A stretch of 64,000 bases of DNA, from contig JAKZZE010000010.1 of the NCBI GenBank assembly GCA_024220505.1, positions 248,001 to 312,000 of the forward strand. The letters are read 5' to 3'. Under the pieces are notes generated by a model. It did no database searches, was not told the origin of the DNA, and saw only the letters and a list, made by a program, of their open reading frames with translations. The stretch comes from Rhizopus arrhizus. Its lineage: Eukaryota; Mucoromycota; Mucoromycetes; Mucorales; Rhizopodaceae. This document shows, one piece after another, positions 22,728-32,978 of the stretch (position 1 is its first letter; each line of letters begins with the position of its first letter). Both the position numbers and the translations under genes were made by a program.

Positions 22728-25636
22728 AAGAGGTGACTGACGCTCATAAAAATAATCAAAATCCTCAAAATTTTGGTGACGTCAACTTGGTGGACACAGT
22801 CAGCCAAGATAGTGGTGATGGTTTTGCTGAGGTCTACGTGTCAAAAAGAAGAATGGATGCTCCTCCTTCGGTTTCTGCTTCGGATACTCATGTTGACAAG
22901 CGACCAGCAGCAGAGACTAATCCAGTGGGTATAGGCGGAAATCAGGTGTATTCAGGCTTTCAGCAAGCTACAACGTCAAGTCGACCTTTTGGTGCGGGTA
23001 TTCCTGCCTTGGGTAGTGGTGGAGTTCCTGTAAATACTTCGATGGATACGTTGCCTGGTCTTCAAGGTGGTCCTACAGTCAAGAGGGCAGTCAAAAAACG
23101 CGTACGTGGAAAAGCTCGCCGCTTACCTGTTAAAATAAAGAAAAAAGGAAATGTCTGGGAGGTGCTTGATGGCACAAATGCTGGTTTGTCTGTTGCAGGT
23201 TTAATTGCAATGGATCGTGGTGTGCAAAGAGATGTCATTGATGGAATTCGTTTCTTGCGAGAGAAGAAAGCATCGCTTAAGACGACGGAAAAAGTAGTTA
23301 CAAAGGGTCGTAGGTCTGAAGAAAATACTGGTGCGGCACCTATGGTGATCAATGTGGTGGACCAAGACTCTTATGACAGTGGTTCTAGTGTTGTTTCTGA
23401 CGATGTCTTTATTTCTGATGATGAATCTGACTGGCAGTCTACGTTTTCGCTTTCAGATGACTCCAATGATAGTATGAACCTTACTGAAGATTGGGATGAT
23501 GGTGTTTCTGTCTATCACTATCCTTATAGTCTAAATCAGATGAAGCAAGGTTCTCCTTTGAAGGGTGTTGTTACTATCAATGGCAAGTCTGTGGTAGCAA
23601 TCTTTGATACTGGTGCAAGCGTGAGCGTCATTGGAAAAGCCTTGGCGGTTTCTTTGGGTCTTAAGCCTAATGGGGATACTTTGGCGTTGACTGGTCTAGA
23701 GAACAAACAAGGTAATGACAGTCCAATTGTAAGTGATGTGCCTATCTGTATCGCTGGTAAAATACGTCCTGAGCATATGTGTATCCATGATTCTGGTAAT
23801 ACTGATCTGTGTCTGTTGGGAATTACGTGGTTCCAAGCCTATGGTATCGAGCTGGATTTAATTAATTCTATTGTTAAAATACCTACGACAACTGGGATGG
23901 TTAAATTGCAAGGTTACACGTCTCATATTAAAGATCGGTCGCTCTTGAATTCGAACGTTATGCTCCCTTCGGTGTTAGATGCGGGTGGGTCAAGTAAAGC
24001 AACGATTGGTTCTGATGATGATCGGCGAGTCTATATGGTGCAAACTAGTCAAAACCATGTGGATGCTTATGAAGATGAGTTGATTCCAGAAGGCGAAGTA
24101 TTAGAAGAAGAATTTAAGTATAATGCAAATAATATTACTATTGGTGTTTTACCTGAATTAGCTGATGTAGTAGAAAGGTATAAAGAATGTTTCTCTGAGG
24201 TCTCTGGTCTGGGTCGTGTTACTGGTTATATGATGGATCTCCCGCTGATAGATGGAGCAACTCCTATTAGAACGAAACCTTTTAGAATAAGTTGGCAAGA
24301 AGAAGAAGTTCTAGACCAATACTTACAAGAAATGCTGGATCTAAATATCATCAAGCCGTCTAATGGTCTTTGGGCAAGTCCTTGTTTCTTCATACCAAAG
24401 AAGGATGGGTCATTGCGTCTAGTGATTGATTACCGTAAGCTGAACAAGATGGTCAAGCAAGACGCGTACCCTCTTCCTCATATTGATGAATTGTTGGACT
24501 CGGTAGGTGGTGCTACTATATTCTCTACTCTGGATTGTACGTCAGGATATCATCAACTCCCGTTAAATGAAGAACATGCAGAAAGGACTGGGTTTGTTAC
24601 GAAGCGAGGTACCTTTTCCTTCAATGTGTTACCTTTCGGAATTACTACTGGCTGCAGTCAATATCAAAGAATGATGCACACTATTCTGTCGAAGTACGTG
24701 GGTGATTTTGTCCTGATCTTCTTGGATGATATTTTGGTGTATTCAAGATCTGTTGAAGAGCATCGGTACCATTTATCTCTGTTATTAGAAGCATGTGCAA
24801 AGGCCAATCTCAAGTTGAAGCGCAAGAAGTGTAAGTTTGGTGAAAGTCAAGTCGAGTACTTAGGACATGTCATTACTGCCAATGGGGTGCTGCCTAGTGA
24901 TCATAACATCAATAAGGTGAAGATGTTTGAGACTCCTTCTAGTGTGGATGATGTTCGCTCTTTTCTTGGTCTGACGGGGTACTATCGCAAGTATGTCCCT
25001 GGTTATGCTACGATGGCTGAACCTTTGACTCGTTTGTTAAAGAAGACGGTGCCTTTTAGTTGGGGTCAAGAACAGCAAATGGCTTTTGAACAGTTTATCA
25101 AAGCACTTACCGAAACGCCTATACTGTCTTATCCTGATCGTAAAAAGATCCAAGTGCTCTCTGTGGATGCTAGTTTGAAAGGTCTAGGTGCTATTTTGTC
25201 ACAAGTAGATGATGCTGAAACGATGGCTAATGAACGGGTGTTGTCATATGCTTCAAGAGGTCTGCGTGGAAGTGAAGTGAACTACGCGATTACGCATTTG
25301 GAGGCTCTGGCTGTTGTTTGGGGTGTGACTCATTACAAGCACTACTTGAAAGGGCGGCATTTTGTATTGATCACTGATCATTCGAGTCTGGTGTATATCT
25401 TCAAACCAAGTCGTATTACGCCTAAGTTGTCAAGATGGGCTGCTGCTTTATTGGACTATGATTATGAAGTTCGGTATCGTCCTGGTAAAAGTAATCCTGC
25501 TGATGCCTTGTCTAGAATCTGTAGTAAGGAGGATAGTGATCGGTCGGTGGATGAATATGAAAACAAATTTGCTGCTAATGTATCGAATAATAATGAGAAT
25601 ATGGTTCTTGCCGATGGTGTTACTCGTAGAAATTGA
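22709..25636 (+). CDS. pol: G2 protease-reverse transcriptase-RNase H
   Basis: Translated by -1 frameshift from gag; the first codons after the shift are AGG TCT GGA. A low-complexity, Lys/Arg-rich linker precedes the retropepsin (AIFDTGASVSVIG). RT follows with FFIPKKDGSLRLVIDYRKLNK, LDCTSGYHQLPL, LPFG and the catalytic FLDD (near 24722). RNase H has SVDASLKGLGAILSQ, YAITHLEALAVVWG and TDHSSL. It ends at TGA 25634-25636 with no integrase attached, unlike canonical Ty3/Gypsy pol. No lesion is seen in the domains. Confidence 0.92.
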   Translation, partial: RSGASVKEVTDAHKNNQNPQNFGDVNLVDTVSQDSGDGFAEVYVSKRRMDAPPSVSASDTHVDKRPAAETNPVGIGGNQVYSGFQQATTSSRPFGAGIPALGSGGVPVNTSMDTLPGLQGGPTVKRAVKKRVRGKARRLPVKIKKKGNVWEVLDGTNAGLSVAGLIAMDRGVQRDVIDGIRFLREKKASLKTTEKVVTKGRRSEENTGAAPMVINVVDQDSYDSGSSVVSDDVFISDDESDWQSTFSLSDDSNDSMNLTEDWDDGVSVYHYPYSLNQMKQGSPLKGVVTINGKSVVAIFDTGASVSVIGKALAVSLGLKPNGDTLALTGLENKQGNDSPIVSDVPICIAGKIRPEHMCIHDSGNTDLCLLGITWFQAYGIELDLINSIVKIPTTTGMVKLQGYTSHIKDRSLLNSNVMLPSVLDAGGSSKATIGSDDDRRVYMVQTSQNHVDAYEDELIPEGEVLEEEFKYNANNITIGVLPELADVVERYKECFSEVSGLGRVTGYMMDLPLIDGATPIRTKPFRISWQEEEVLDQYLQEMLDLNIIKPSNGLWASPCFFIPKKDGSLRLVIDYRKLNKMVKQDAYPLPHIDELLDSVGGATIFSTLDCTSGYHQLPLNEEHAERTGFVTKRGTFSFNVLPFGITTGCSQYQRMMHTILSKYVGDFVLIFLDDILVYSRSVEEHRYHLSLLLEACAKANLKLKRKKCKFGESQVEYLGHVITANGVLPSDHNINKVKMFETPSSVDDVRSFLGLTGYYRKYVPGYATMAEPLTRLLKKTVPFSWGQEQQMAFEQFIKALTETPILSYPDRKKIQVLSVDASLKGLGAILSQVDDAETMANERVLSYASRGLRGSEVNYAITHLEALAVVWGVTHYKHYLKGRHFVLITDHSSLVYIFKPSRITPKLSRWAAALLDYDYEVRYRPGKSNPADALSRICSKEDSDRSVDEYENKFAANVSNNNENMVLADGVTRRN

Positions 25637-25900
25637 TGGCTATAATAACGCGATTATGATTATTTTTGTAAAGGATCCTTTTTTATCTCTTTTATCTTTT
25701 TTCTTCATCCTTTTATCTTTTTTATCTCTTATTGTTCACTTTTGTATCTTAATATTTTTTGGAACTTTTACCTTTTTGAATCGGTCTAAACTTCACTTTA
25801 CTTCTTGGAAAAAGGGTGATAAACAATAAAGTTACTGTTGGTATAAAAGAAGAGTAATTGGGTCCTTTTAAAGTTCAAATTCTTTCTCTGTTTACAATAT
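25637..25900 (+). other. G2 spacer between RNase H and integrase
   Basis: About 265 bases, T-rich, with stops in all frames relevant to pol. The integrase frame downstream is the same as the pol frame. An intron (for example GTAGAA near 25627 to ...CTATTAG near 25949) could join them, but the branch and strength of these sites cannot be judged by eye. Confidence 0.45.
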
Positions 25901-27571
25901 TTGATCTTTAATCGTATGCTTCTGCGATTGGTATCGAATATAATGGCTATTAGTTTCGCTTGGTTTCTGACAATATATCATTATTTGGCTGATGGTTCAC
26001 TGCCAGAAGATTGTGATAAGAAAACGGCGCAACGTATAAGGTATCAAGCAAAGAAGTGGTGTCAATCTGATGAGGGATTCTTGTTGGAAAAAGGAACTGG
26101 AAGAAGATTACTTCATGAAGGCGACGCGCTAGAAGTGGTCAAAAGGATACATCAAGAAGGTCATTTTGGGATACTTAACACCATAGACAAGGTCAATAAG
26201 TACTATGTGCTGTCGGGGTGCAGAGAATTGGTTACTGCAGTAGTACACTCTTGTGAGACTTGTCAATTTCGTGCTCAAATCAAGGCGGTTAGGTCTAACC
26301 CTGGTGTGATCATGAAGACTCCTCTTCATCCTTTCTTTATGGTTGGTGTTGATGCGGTGGGACCTTTACAACCCACAGAAAAAGGAAATCGTTATATATT
26401 GACTGCGATCGATCATCTAACAAGATGGCCAATGGCGATGTGTGTCCCGGATATTGATGAAGAAACTACTGCAGAGTTTTTCTTTAGTGCTATTGTTAAA
26501 AATTTCGGTGTACCTCAATACATCTTGTCTGACAGAGGGTCTAATTTTATATCAACATATGTACATTATTTCCTCCGTCAAATTGGTTGCAAAAATATCA
26601 TGACTACAAGTTATAGACCGCAAGTTAATGGTATGTGTGAAAGGTTAAACCAATCCTTAGTTCAGATTATGTCTAAAATTGCGCGTGATAATGGTGACAT
26701 ATTACAATGGGACAAGTATTTAGACGCTGCTTTGATGGTTCTCAGGTCAATGGTCAATAGCTCTACTGGTTATAGCCCAGGGTATCTATTGTTTGGTTAT
26801 GAATTCAGAACTCCTGCTGTTTGGGTAGCACCTAAGGAAGATTTTGTGCTTGGAGAAGAGATGGAAGCTCTTAAAGATCGGGTGATCGAGATTCAAGACA
26901 AGATGGCAAAGGTCAGAAGAATAGCAAGGGAAAAGTCGGATGAAAACAAAATCAAGGCAAAGAAAAGATACGATAAACGGGTGATATATCGGAAAAGTTT
27001 TGAAGTTGGAGAGAAAGTCTTGTTGCGTGATGCTACACCTTCTACAAAATTATCGGACAAATGGTTGGGTCCATACACAGTGTCGCAAGTGAATAAGAAT
27101 GGAACGTACTTATTAGTTGGCAAGAATAGTCTCAGGTTAAAACATGCTGTGAATGGAGACCGTTTGAAATTATTTAACAATGATGTAAAACACATGGTTC
27201 CTGATGTGGTTACTACTGCTGCTGCGGAGCAATTTCGAAGTTGGTTAAATACAAAGAAGAATCCAGCGTTTGTAGTGGATAGGAAATTAAAAGAGGAAGA
27301 AGAGTCTAGCGGGGGAGTACGTGATATGTGGCTAAATTCGTCTCTTCGTCCTCCATTTAATCACGTGTTTTGCGGACCGGATGGTTGTTGTTCGGATCGG
27401 GCAGTATTTTCTTATTGTTTGGTGCTTTTATGGCTGTATTGGAAAATAGTGTGGAGTTACACAGATGGACTGTTTAGCACAGACGCGAGAAATACTAGAG
27501 TTCCTGAAAGACTAATTATTTATGAAGATCCTATTGTGCCTAAAGGAATACAATATCAAAAACTCAGTTGA
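25901..27571 (+). CDS. G2 integrase with an LTR-encoded tail
   Basis: Inserts element cDNA. The first true ATG is at 25916; the frame opens slightly upstream. An HHCC finger (HQEGHFG...CETCQFR) precedes the catalytic core VGVDAVGPL, LSDRGSNF and NGMCERLN (DDE), then a GPY/F-like region (LSDKWLGPYTVSQVNKNGTYLL). There is no chromodomain. The frame runs without a stop through the polypurine tract and 250 bases into the 3' LTR, adding about 83 residues with a hydrophobic stretch (VFSYCLVLLWLYWKIVW). The tail's role is unknown. Confidence 0.9.
   Translation: MIFNRMLLRLVSNIMAISFAWFLTIYHYLADGSLPEDCDKKTAQRIRYQAKKWCQSDEGFLLEKGTGRRLLHEGDALEVVKRIHQEGHFGILNTIDKVNKYYVLSGCRELVTAVVHSCETCQFRAQIKAVRSNPGVIMKTPLHPFFMVGVDAVGPLQPTEKGNRYILTAIDHLTRWPMAMCVPDIDEETTAEFFFSAIVKNFGVPQYILSDRGSNFISTYVHYFLRQIGCKNIMTTSYRPQVNGMCERLNQSLVQIMSKIARDNGDILQWDKYLDAALMVLRSMVNSSTGYSPGYLLFGYEFRTPAVWVAPKEDFVLGEEMEALKDRVIEIQDKMAKVRRIAREKSDENKIKAKKRYDKRVIYRKSFEVGEKVLLRDATPSTKLSDKWLGPYTVSQVNKNGTYLLVGKNSLRLKHAVNGDRLKLFNNDVKHMVPDVVTTAAAEQFRSWLNTKKNPAFVVDRKLKEEEESSGGVRDMWLNSSLRPPFNHVFCGPDGCCSDRAVFSYCLVLLWLYWKIVWSYTDGLFSTDARNTRVPERLIIYEDPIVPKGIQYQKLS
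27288..27317 (+). promoter_or_regulatory. G2 polypurine tract
   Basis: A purine-rich run (AAAGAGGAAGAAGAG, then GCGGGGGAG) ends a few bases before the 3' LTR at 27322. It lies within the integrase tail coding sequence. Confidence 0.7.
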
Positions 27572-27779
27572 TTTAGAAGAACGAGAAATAACGGAAAGTC
27601 AAAAGAGCTTTATTATAAATAGTGTTGTTGACACAATAATAAACGATATACAGTCTTCTTCCCATTTTTATATACTTACTTTACGCTTTTAAAGTCTTAC
27701 TGCCTAAAGAAGTTCCCATACTATTAATTGAAGGTTATAATATTCAAGGTAAACATAGTTGGGGAAAACACACATATCA
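27322..27779 (+). repeat. G2 3' LTR
   Basis: 458 bp, apparently identical to 21244-21701. It is followed by the TCAG duplication. Confidence 0.95.
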
Positions 27780-27945
27780 TCAGAACGAGAAAATAATATG
27801 ATTGTGTCCCACTTACAGTTAAATTAATTTATGCTCTTCATGGGTTGCAAGATGCTTTTTAACCGTAACTAAATACTAATATTGTTCTGTGTATCTCTTT
27901 CATTACTTTCAATGACTATTTTATGCCAAATTTAAAGAAAATTTC

Positions 27946-28143
27946 GTGTATACGTATTTTAAAAAAGCTAGCCGAAGTGATGCAGAGAAAATCAAAAGTT
28001 TTATGATTGAGTGCATTAATTACAATGTCTGGTACCTAATGGATAAGCTACGTGATAACAGGATTGGACTACATTTACGGAACATGGAAAAAGTGCCAAA
28101 TTCTGCGATTAGAGCAGCAATATGTCGGAATTTTAATATTTAA
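27946..28143 (+). other. Unrecognised 65-codon open frame near the right end of the TIR element
   Basis: The frame (YTYFKKASRSDAEKIKSFMI...) has ordinary-looking composition but I do not recognise it. It could be an exon of a lost gene or chance. The rest of 27784-28206 shows nothing else. Confidence 0.25.
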
Positions 28144-28206
28144 ACTGCGGCATCGTATTCTCCATACTCAAAAACCCTTGTTTCCATATTTGGACTGTAA
28201 ATATAT

Positions 28207-28251
28207 CTCCGATTGAACTGTATATCTAATGATTTATCCATCGTGGCCTGA
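28207..28251 (-). repeat. Right TIR of the ISXO2-like element
   Basis: The reverse complement begins TCAGGCCACGATGGATAAAT. It is followed by the AGT duplication at 28252-28254, then LINE ORF2. Confidence 0.88.
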
Positions 28252-31200
28252 AGTCCCAATCACCCGCAACCAGCCCATTTTCCACCGAAGGAGCCGACTT
28301 CGCTCATACTTGCTCATAGGGATGAACAAAATGGGGTCTACGCCAAGAACACCACGGCAGGCACACAACAGCACCGGAGGGCAGGAAGAAGCACGCATTA
28401 ATCGTAAGGAGCGAGTACGGTAGTCTAGGATCGATTGACGCAGCTGCTTTGACGGTGTGTAATAGGCAAGACGGTCTTCCACCGTAGTAGTTGCACCGTT
28501 ATACTGAGGATCTCGCCAGATAGGATTAGCACGTAAAAGGGCTGGCCAGCGGAACCGTTTGTACTGGGGGGCCGTTTCAGTAAAGGAACGAATGGTGTGC
28601 AGTAGCGTATCCTCTGGCAAGAAGTGAGTACGTAGGATGAACTTCAATACCAAAGTATGGGCTCGTTCATGCATGGCAGGGAGGGATGTCATGTGTCGAA
28701 ACACCGTGGTAGAGGCTGTACGATGTCCACCAAAAGCGAGGCGTAGACATTGGTCTTGAGCCTTGTCAAGCAGCTTCAGGTTCTTCATCGTGAACAGACA
28801 GAGACACAAACCATATTCCAGCTTGGGTCGGATAAATATCGTGTACAGGCGGCTAGCAGTAAGGCGAGAGAAGCTTGGAGCATGGAGACCCAGAGGCTGC
28901 AATGTATTACGCATGGCAGGCAAAGCAGAGGCAATGTTGCGTTTAAGCAGTTGGTCAGTAGCAATAGCGCCTTTGGAGTCGAAAGGAATACCCAAATATG
29001 GAAAAGAGTCAGCAATGGGTATTGGATCACCATACAAACGTAGAGGAGGGGCACCATAGATCGTAGGTGAGTTAACTACCACACACTTTGTTGGGTTCCA
29101 TCGATAACCAAGTTCCATAGAATGCTGAGCAGCTCGACGAAGAAGACGGGGCATTACGTCAGGTGCAGCGATAATTACCACATCATCGGCATAGAGCAGG
29201 CAATTGATCCATAACCCAGAGTATTCTCTACGTGGCATGGTACCAAAGACACGGGAGGAAATTGGTAGAGGGACAGCACGGAGGACAGCAGGAAGAGAAT
29301 TGATATAGATGGAATACAGGAAAGGCGATAGGATAGAGCCTTGAAGCACGCCAGTCTTGGGCCAAAAGGAACGAGAAGAATGACCGTTGATTAGTACCTG
29401 TATACTCACTTTGTCAAACAAGCTTTGAAGAAGACCAAGGAGGGGTTCAGAGATGTATGTTTCAAGTGCTCTCCAGATGATCGCACGGTCAACAGTATCG
29501 TAAGCAGATTTGATATCTAAGAACGCCAAAACAGGGGCTTCACCATAATGATCCTCTGCATGTTGTCGACACAGCTCATGAAGACAAAGAGCCTGGTCAA
29601 GAGTACTACGGCTTCGGCGAAATCCACCTTGAACAGTATCAAGAGGGGGTGCCGAGGATTCAAGTTCATCAAAGATGCAGAGTTCAAGCAGCTTGCGTAG
29701 AACCGAGGTCAGACTGATAGGGCGAAAGTTGCCTGGTTCTAGCGGGTTACCCTTCTTATAGATTGGGACAACCTGGGCAGTACACCAAGCAGCAGGAACA
29801 GTGGACCACTTCCAACAGAGACAAAACAAGAGAGTAAGTACAGGTACCAACTTTGGAGCAATTGGTAACAACATTTCTGTTCTTAGATCATCAACTCCAG
29901 GAGCTTTGCGACGGGACAGGCGTTTGACCAAAGTATCACGTACCGTAGATTCTGTGAAAGGACAGGTGATTAGGTCAATTGCATGAGGGCCAGAAGGAAT
30001 TGGAGGCGCTGGATAACGAGAAGCAGGGAGCGACGCACCAGAGAAAACTTGCTTGAGGTGATTAGCCATAGTATCAGCAGCAGCTTGGGGACCATTAGGA
30101 TGATTGAACGTTGGGGTAATCGCTCGATTACGCTTGACCCGACGAACAATGGATGCGGTCTCTTGCAATGGACCAGAGGAGAGCTTCTTACAGAATTGTC
30201 GCCAAGTTTCACGTCGACGACGCTTCATGTCACGATTGAAGTAGTGACAAGCGAGCTGGTATCTGTCCCATGCTTGACACTTCTCAATTCCCACAGCACG
30301 GTGCCATTCCTTACGGCAGTGCTCACGGTGGTCAAAGGCATCTTGCAGCAGTGGAGTCCAAAACCAAGAATTGTTAGACTGTTTAGGATTCTTGCGACCG
30401 ACTGAATCATCGAGAGAGGAATGAATGATACCAGTCAATTCAGCAGCTAACGCATCATGGTCAGGTTTTTGAAGATAGGATTGGCTATGTGGATCAAAGA
30501 AGGTTAGCAATCGTTCATGAAAGGAGAGAATGCGATCACTAAAGATAGACACATAGGTGCAATCTTCTTCAGTCAGGCGAGACAAATTCCATAGCTTACG
30601 AGGGTGAGTAGGCGGTGGTGGTGGTAGTTCTGGAAGTAGACAAGTCAATGACACAGGATGATGATCAGAGCCCATGTTTAGGTCTTCTCTTACAACCAGT
30701 GTAGGATCGACAAGTTCTTGGGTGCTGATGAACAAGTCAATGACACTCTTGAACTGAACACCAGACTGATGATGTACTCTTGACTGTGAGCTGTAGGTGG
30801 GGACCCCAAACGCCAGACGTGAATTCCAACAGGTGAGACCCGTGTCTTCAAGCCATTCCTGGAGCAATGTGCCTCTGGTGGTGGTGCGAGTGTCGCCTAG
30901 TAGTAGTTGGTGTCGAGCATTAATATCGCCACAGATAATAGTGTTCGACTGTGATGGGTGCGTTTGAGTAGGTAAGGAGCGTAGGATATCAAGTGCTTCA
31001 GTGTCAGACAGAGTGGAAGGAGGTAAATACACACAATGTATTAACAGAGAGGCAACTTGACAAGAAAGTACATAGGGAGAGGAAGACGGAAAGTGGGTCA
31101 CTGGGTAGGGACACTCAGGGTTGACAAGAAGTGTGATGCCCATTTTACCACGATATGAATCCTCAACCGGAAGGCCATAGGTGTGATATTGCTGCCAGTG

Positions 31201-31404
31201 AGTTGGATACCGCAGAGGTGGCAGCAGCCATGTCTCTGACATAAAAAGGAGCGACGAAGAAGAAAGTGAATCAGTGATAGCACTAATAGCGTGGCGAGCA
31301 CAACCATTAGCGTTCCATATGGTGATGTTGAGTTCTTGGTAAGGAGTGGACTGGGACATAGATGGTATAGGGTTAGTGATATATGTGTTACTGTCAAAAC
31401 TCAT
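28234..31404 (-). pseudogene. LINE ORF2: endonuclease-reverse transcriptase, C terminus replaced by TIR
   Basis: 1,056 codons from ATG 31404. The N-terminal APE-type endonuclease has IWNANGCARHAI near 15, SETW, ICGDINARH near 158 and SDHHPVSL near 248; it nicks the target DNA. The RT domain has PIYKKGNPLEPGNFRPISLTS, FLDIKSAYDTVDRA near 626, GVLQGSILSPFLYSIYIN near 690 and the catalytic YADD near 738. A C-terminal RSRLLRWKMGWL motif follows. The last five residues and stop (SGHDG) are read from the TIR element; the true C terminus is at 16368-16757. The start ATG overlaps the ORF1 stop as TAATG. EN and RT look intact; loss of the knuckle probably inactivates the element. Confidence 0.93.
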
Positions 31405-32872
31405 TAATAGTTATTGACAGATTCACCAACACCTGAAGGTTTGTCAGAGGAAGCTTGGGTGTCATCGGTAAAGGTGTTGATGACATCGGTCATATCATCA
31501 TCAGTGTGCTGGTTATCAACGTGCTCAACAGAACCCGAGTCAACAACCACAGCTTGATCGTACTGTGCCTTGGTGATCCACTCTTGCTGGTGGAAGAAGC
31601 GGGCTACAGCCAAACGAACAGGTAAACGAATATGCTTAAGAGCACGAGAGAGACGTTGTTGGTGGAGGTCGACGCATTTAGTCTTACGTTCCTCTTCAGG
31701 TAGAGAAGCGAAGGAAGGATCACGCAGACGAGCAGTATCAAGAGGATCGAATGACTCCAAAGGCTTAACACCAGCCTTATTAAAGTGATCCAGTAGTTCA
31801 GCAGCATAACTGTTGTGCACAAGAAGAGCAACAACGTGGTTATCTGGATAGTGAACATCTAGCACACGAGCATTATTGATTTTGAGCTTATTCAATTTAG
31901 CTCGAAGGCTAGAGTAAGCCTCACGAAAACGGCAAGGCAGGTATATGTACTGATACCCATGACCACCAGTAAGAGGAGCAAAGGTACGAGCGACAGCCTT
32001 CATCTGCCGAGGCGTGATACGACGTCGTCGAACAGGTTGGGACATCTTGGGTGGTGCAGGAGACGTGGCAGTGGCGGCACTAACGGCAGCATAGGACTTG
32101 TTAGCGGCAGGCACAACTGGAGCAGACTCTGGTGAGGACTAGCGGGAGACAGGTGTACCTTGACTAGTCGTGGGTGGTGTTGGTGTCGAAGGTGCAGAGG
32201 TGGGTTTGGAGTGAACGGCACGGTCAGCCTCCAAAGTCGCTATACGCTGTTGTGCGGTCTCAAGGGCAGCACGCAGGCGCAGGTTTTCTTCAAGCAGGTG
32301 CTCAAAATTGGCCAGTCTTTCATCATAGCGACGAAATTGTGCCTGGAAGATTGAAACCCAGTCGTGGGCAGGTACAGCGGGAGTACAGGTTGGTACCTGG
32401 GGAGAAGTAGGTAAAGGGGTGGTTTCCTTTACATTGTCTAATGCAACTTGTGATGTAGGAGGAGCAGTGGCTACACCAAAGTCGAAGGGTCCGGTCACGT
32501 TGACGGCGAAGTTGTGGGCAGGTGGTTGTTGTGACATTACGGAAGTAATAATGGCAGGAGCTGGACTGGTGCGAATGTCGATTGGCACAAGTGGTGGCGT
32601 ACGGACAGAGAACAGACGCTTGCTTGGAGTGAGTGGTGAGGGTGATTCAGGAGTGTTTACAGAGACGGATTGGTGAGTCTGTGTAGACGGATGGATGCTT
32701 CCTGATGTGGGTTGATCTACCTTTGCTAATGATTCCAAATCAAGATCTTGAGATGTCGAAATGGTGCTACGGATGTCAGAGATCTTAGTGCCTGAGAGTG
32801 TTGGCAGGTCTTGGGGTGCTTTGGGTGTGGTTGACTGTATCTTTACAGGTACGTCTTTACTGTGTATACTGT
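31404..32872 (-). pseudogene. LINE ORF1, RNA-binding protein with one amber codon
   Basis: The frame is open from about 32872 to the TAA at 31406-31404 except for one TAG at 32139-32141. No ATG occurs before 32537 (MSQQPPAHNF), so either that is the start or the 5' end is incomplete. The N-terminal half is Pro/Ser/Thr-rich, then a heptad-like coiled coil (EHLLEENLRLRAALETAQQR). The C-terminal half (from about 32090) is basic and then folded (YQYIYLPCRFREAYSSLRAK), as in ORF1p-type chaperones. The amber could be a mutation (CAG to TAG) or a readthrough site; a single copy cannot decide. Confidence 0.75.
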
Positions 32873-32953
32873 GCTAATACTCTTCTTTAAGAAAATCGCT
32901 TGATGGCAAAACTTTTATCCGGTGGCGGAGCCAAGTAAAAGTTTTGAAATACG
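32873..32953 (-). other. LINE 5' end
   Basis: On the element strand it starts CGTATTTCAAAACTTTTAC right after the 25-bp duplication and leads into ORF1. No separate gene is seen. Confidence 0.6.
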
Positions 32954-32978
32954 AAAGAAAAGTGGTTTCTTGGTGTAG
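32954..32978 (+). repeat. Right target-site duplication of the LINE
   Basis: 25 bp identical to 16038-16062. The last 15 bp are tRNA-Val positions 1-15. Confidence 0.9.

Larger units (their letters stand above)
21244..27779 (+). mobile_element. G2: complete Ty3/Gypsy retrotransposon
   Basis: Two apparently identical 458-bp LTRs (21244-21701, 27322-27779) end TGATATGTG/CACATATCA and are flanked by a TCAG duplication (21240-21243, 27780-27783). Inside are a PBS, gag, pol in the -1 frame, an integrase ORF and a polypurine tract. It carries no obvious lesion, so the insertion is recent. It sits directly 5' of a tRNA-like sequence, as Ty3 does in yeast. Confidence 0.95.
16761..28251 (-). mobile_element. 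TIR DNA transposon with IS1595/ISXO2-like transposase
   Basis: The ends are inverted repeats, 39 of 45 bp matching with the first 21 bp perfect (TCAGGCCACGATGGATAAAT). It is flanked by a 3-bp AGT duplication (16758-16760, 28252-28254). It lies in LINE ORF2, and its removal restores that reading frame exactly. Without the later Gypsy insertion G2 it is about 4.95 kb. It carries one convincing gene, the four-exon transposase 19157-20870, and a tRNA-like sequence. Known Merlin/IS1595 elements usually make 8-9 bp duplications, so the 3-bp size is odd. Confidence 0.85.
16063..32953 (-). mobile_element. LINE (non-LTR retrotransposon) inserted in tRNA-Val
   Basis: A minus-strand LINE bounded by the 25-bp duplications 16038-16062 and 32954-32978. 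Its own DNA is 16063-16757 plus 28255-32953, about 5.4 kb. The middle is a later TIR transposon. It has a 5' UTR, ORF1, ORF2 (endonuclease, RT, C-terminal Cys/His knuckle) and a 3' UTR that ends in AAATAAAAATCTTTTGT on the element strand, with no long poly(A). Insertion after nucleotide 15 of the tRNA gene left a complete tRNA on the 5' side of the LINE. Confidence 0.88.

Noticed and set aside
28229..28423. Plus-strand 64-codon frame
   Set aside because: Antisense to LINE ORF2 and the right TIR.
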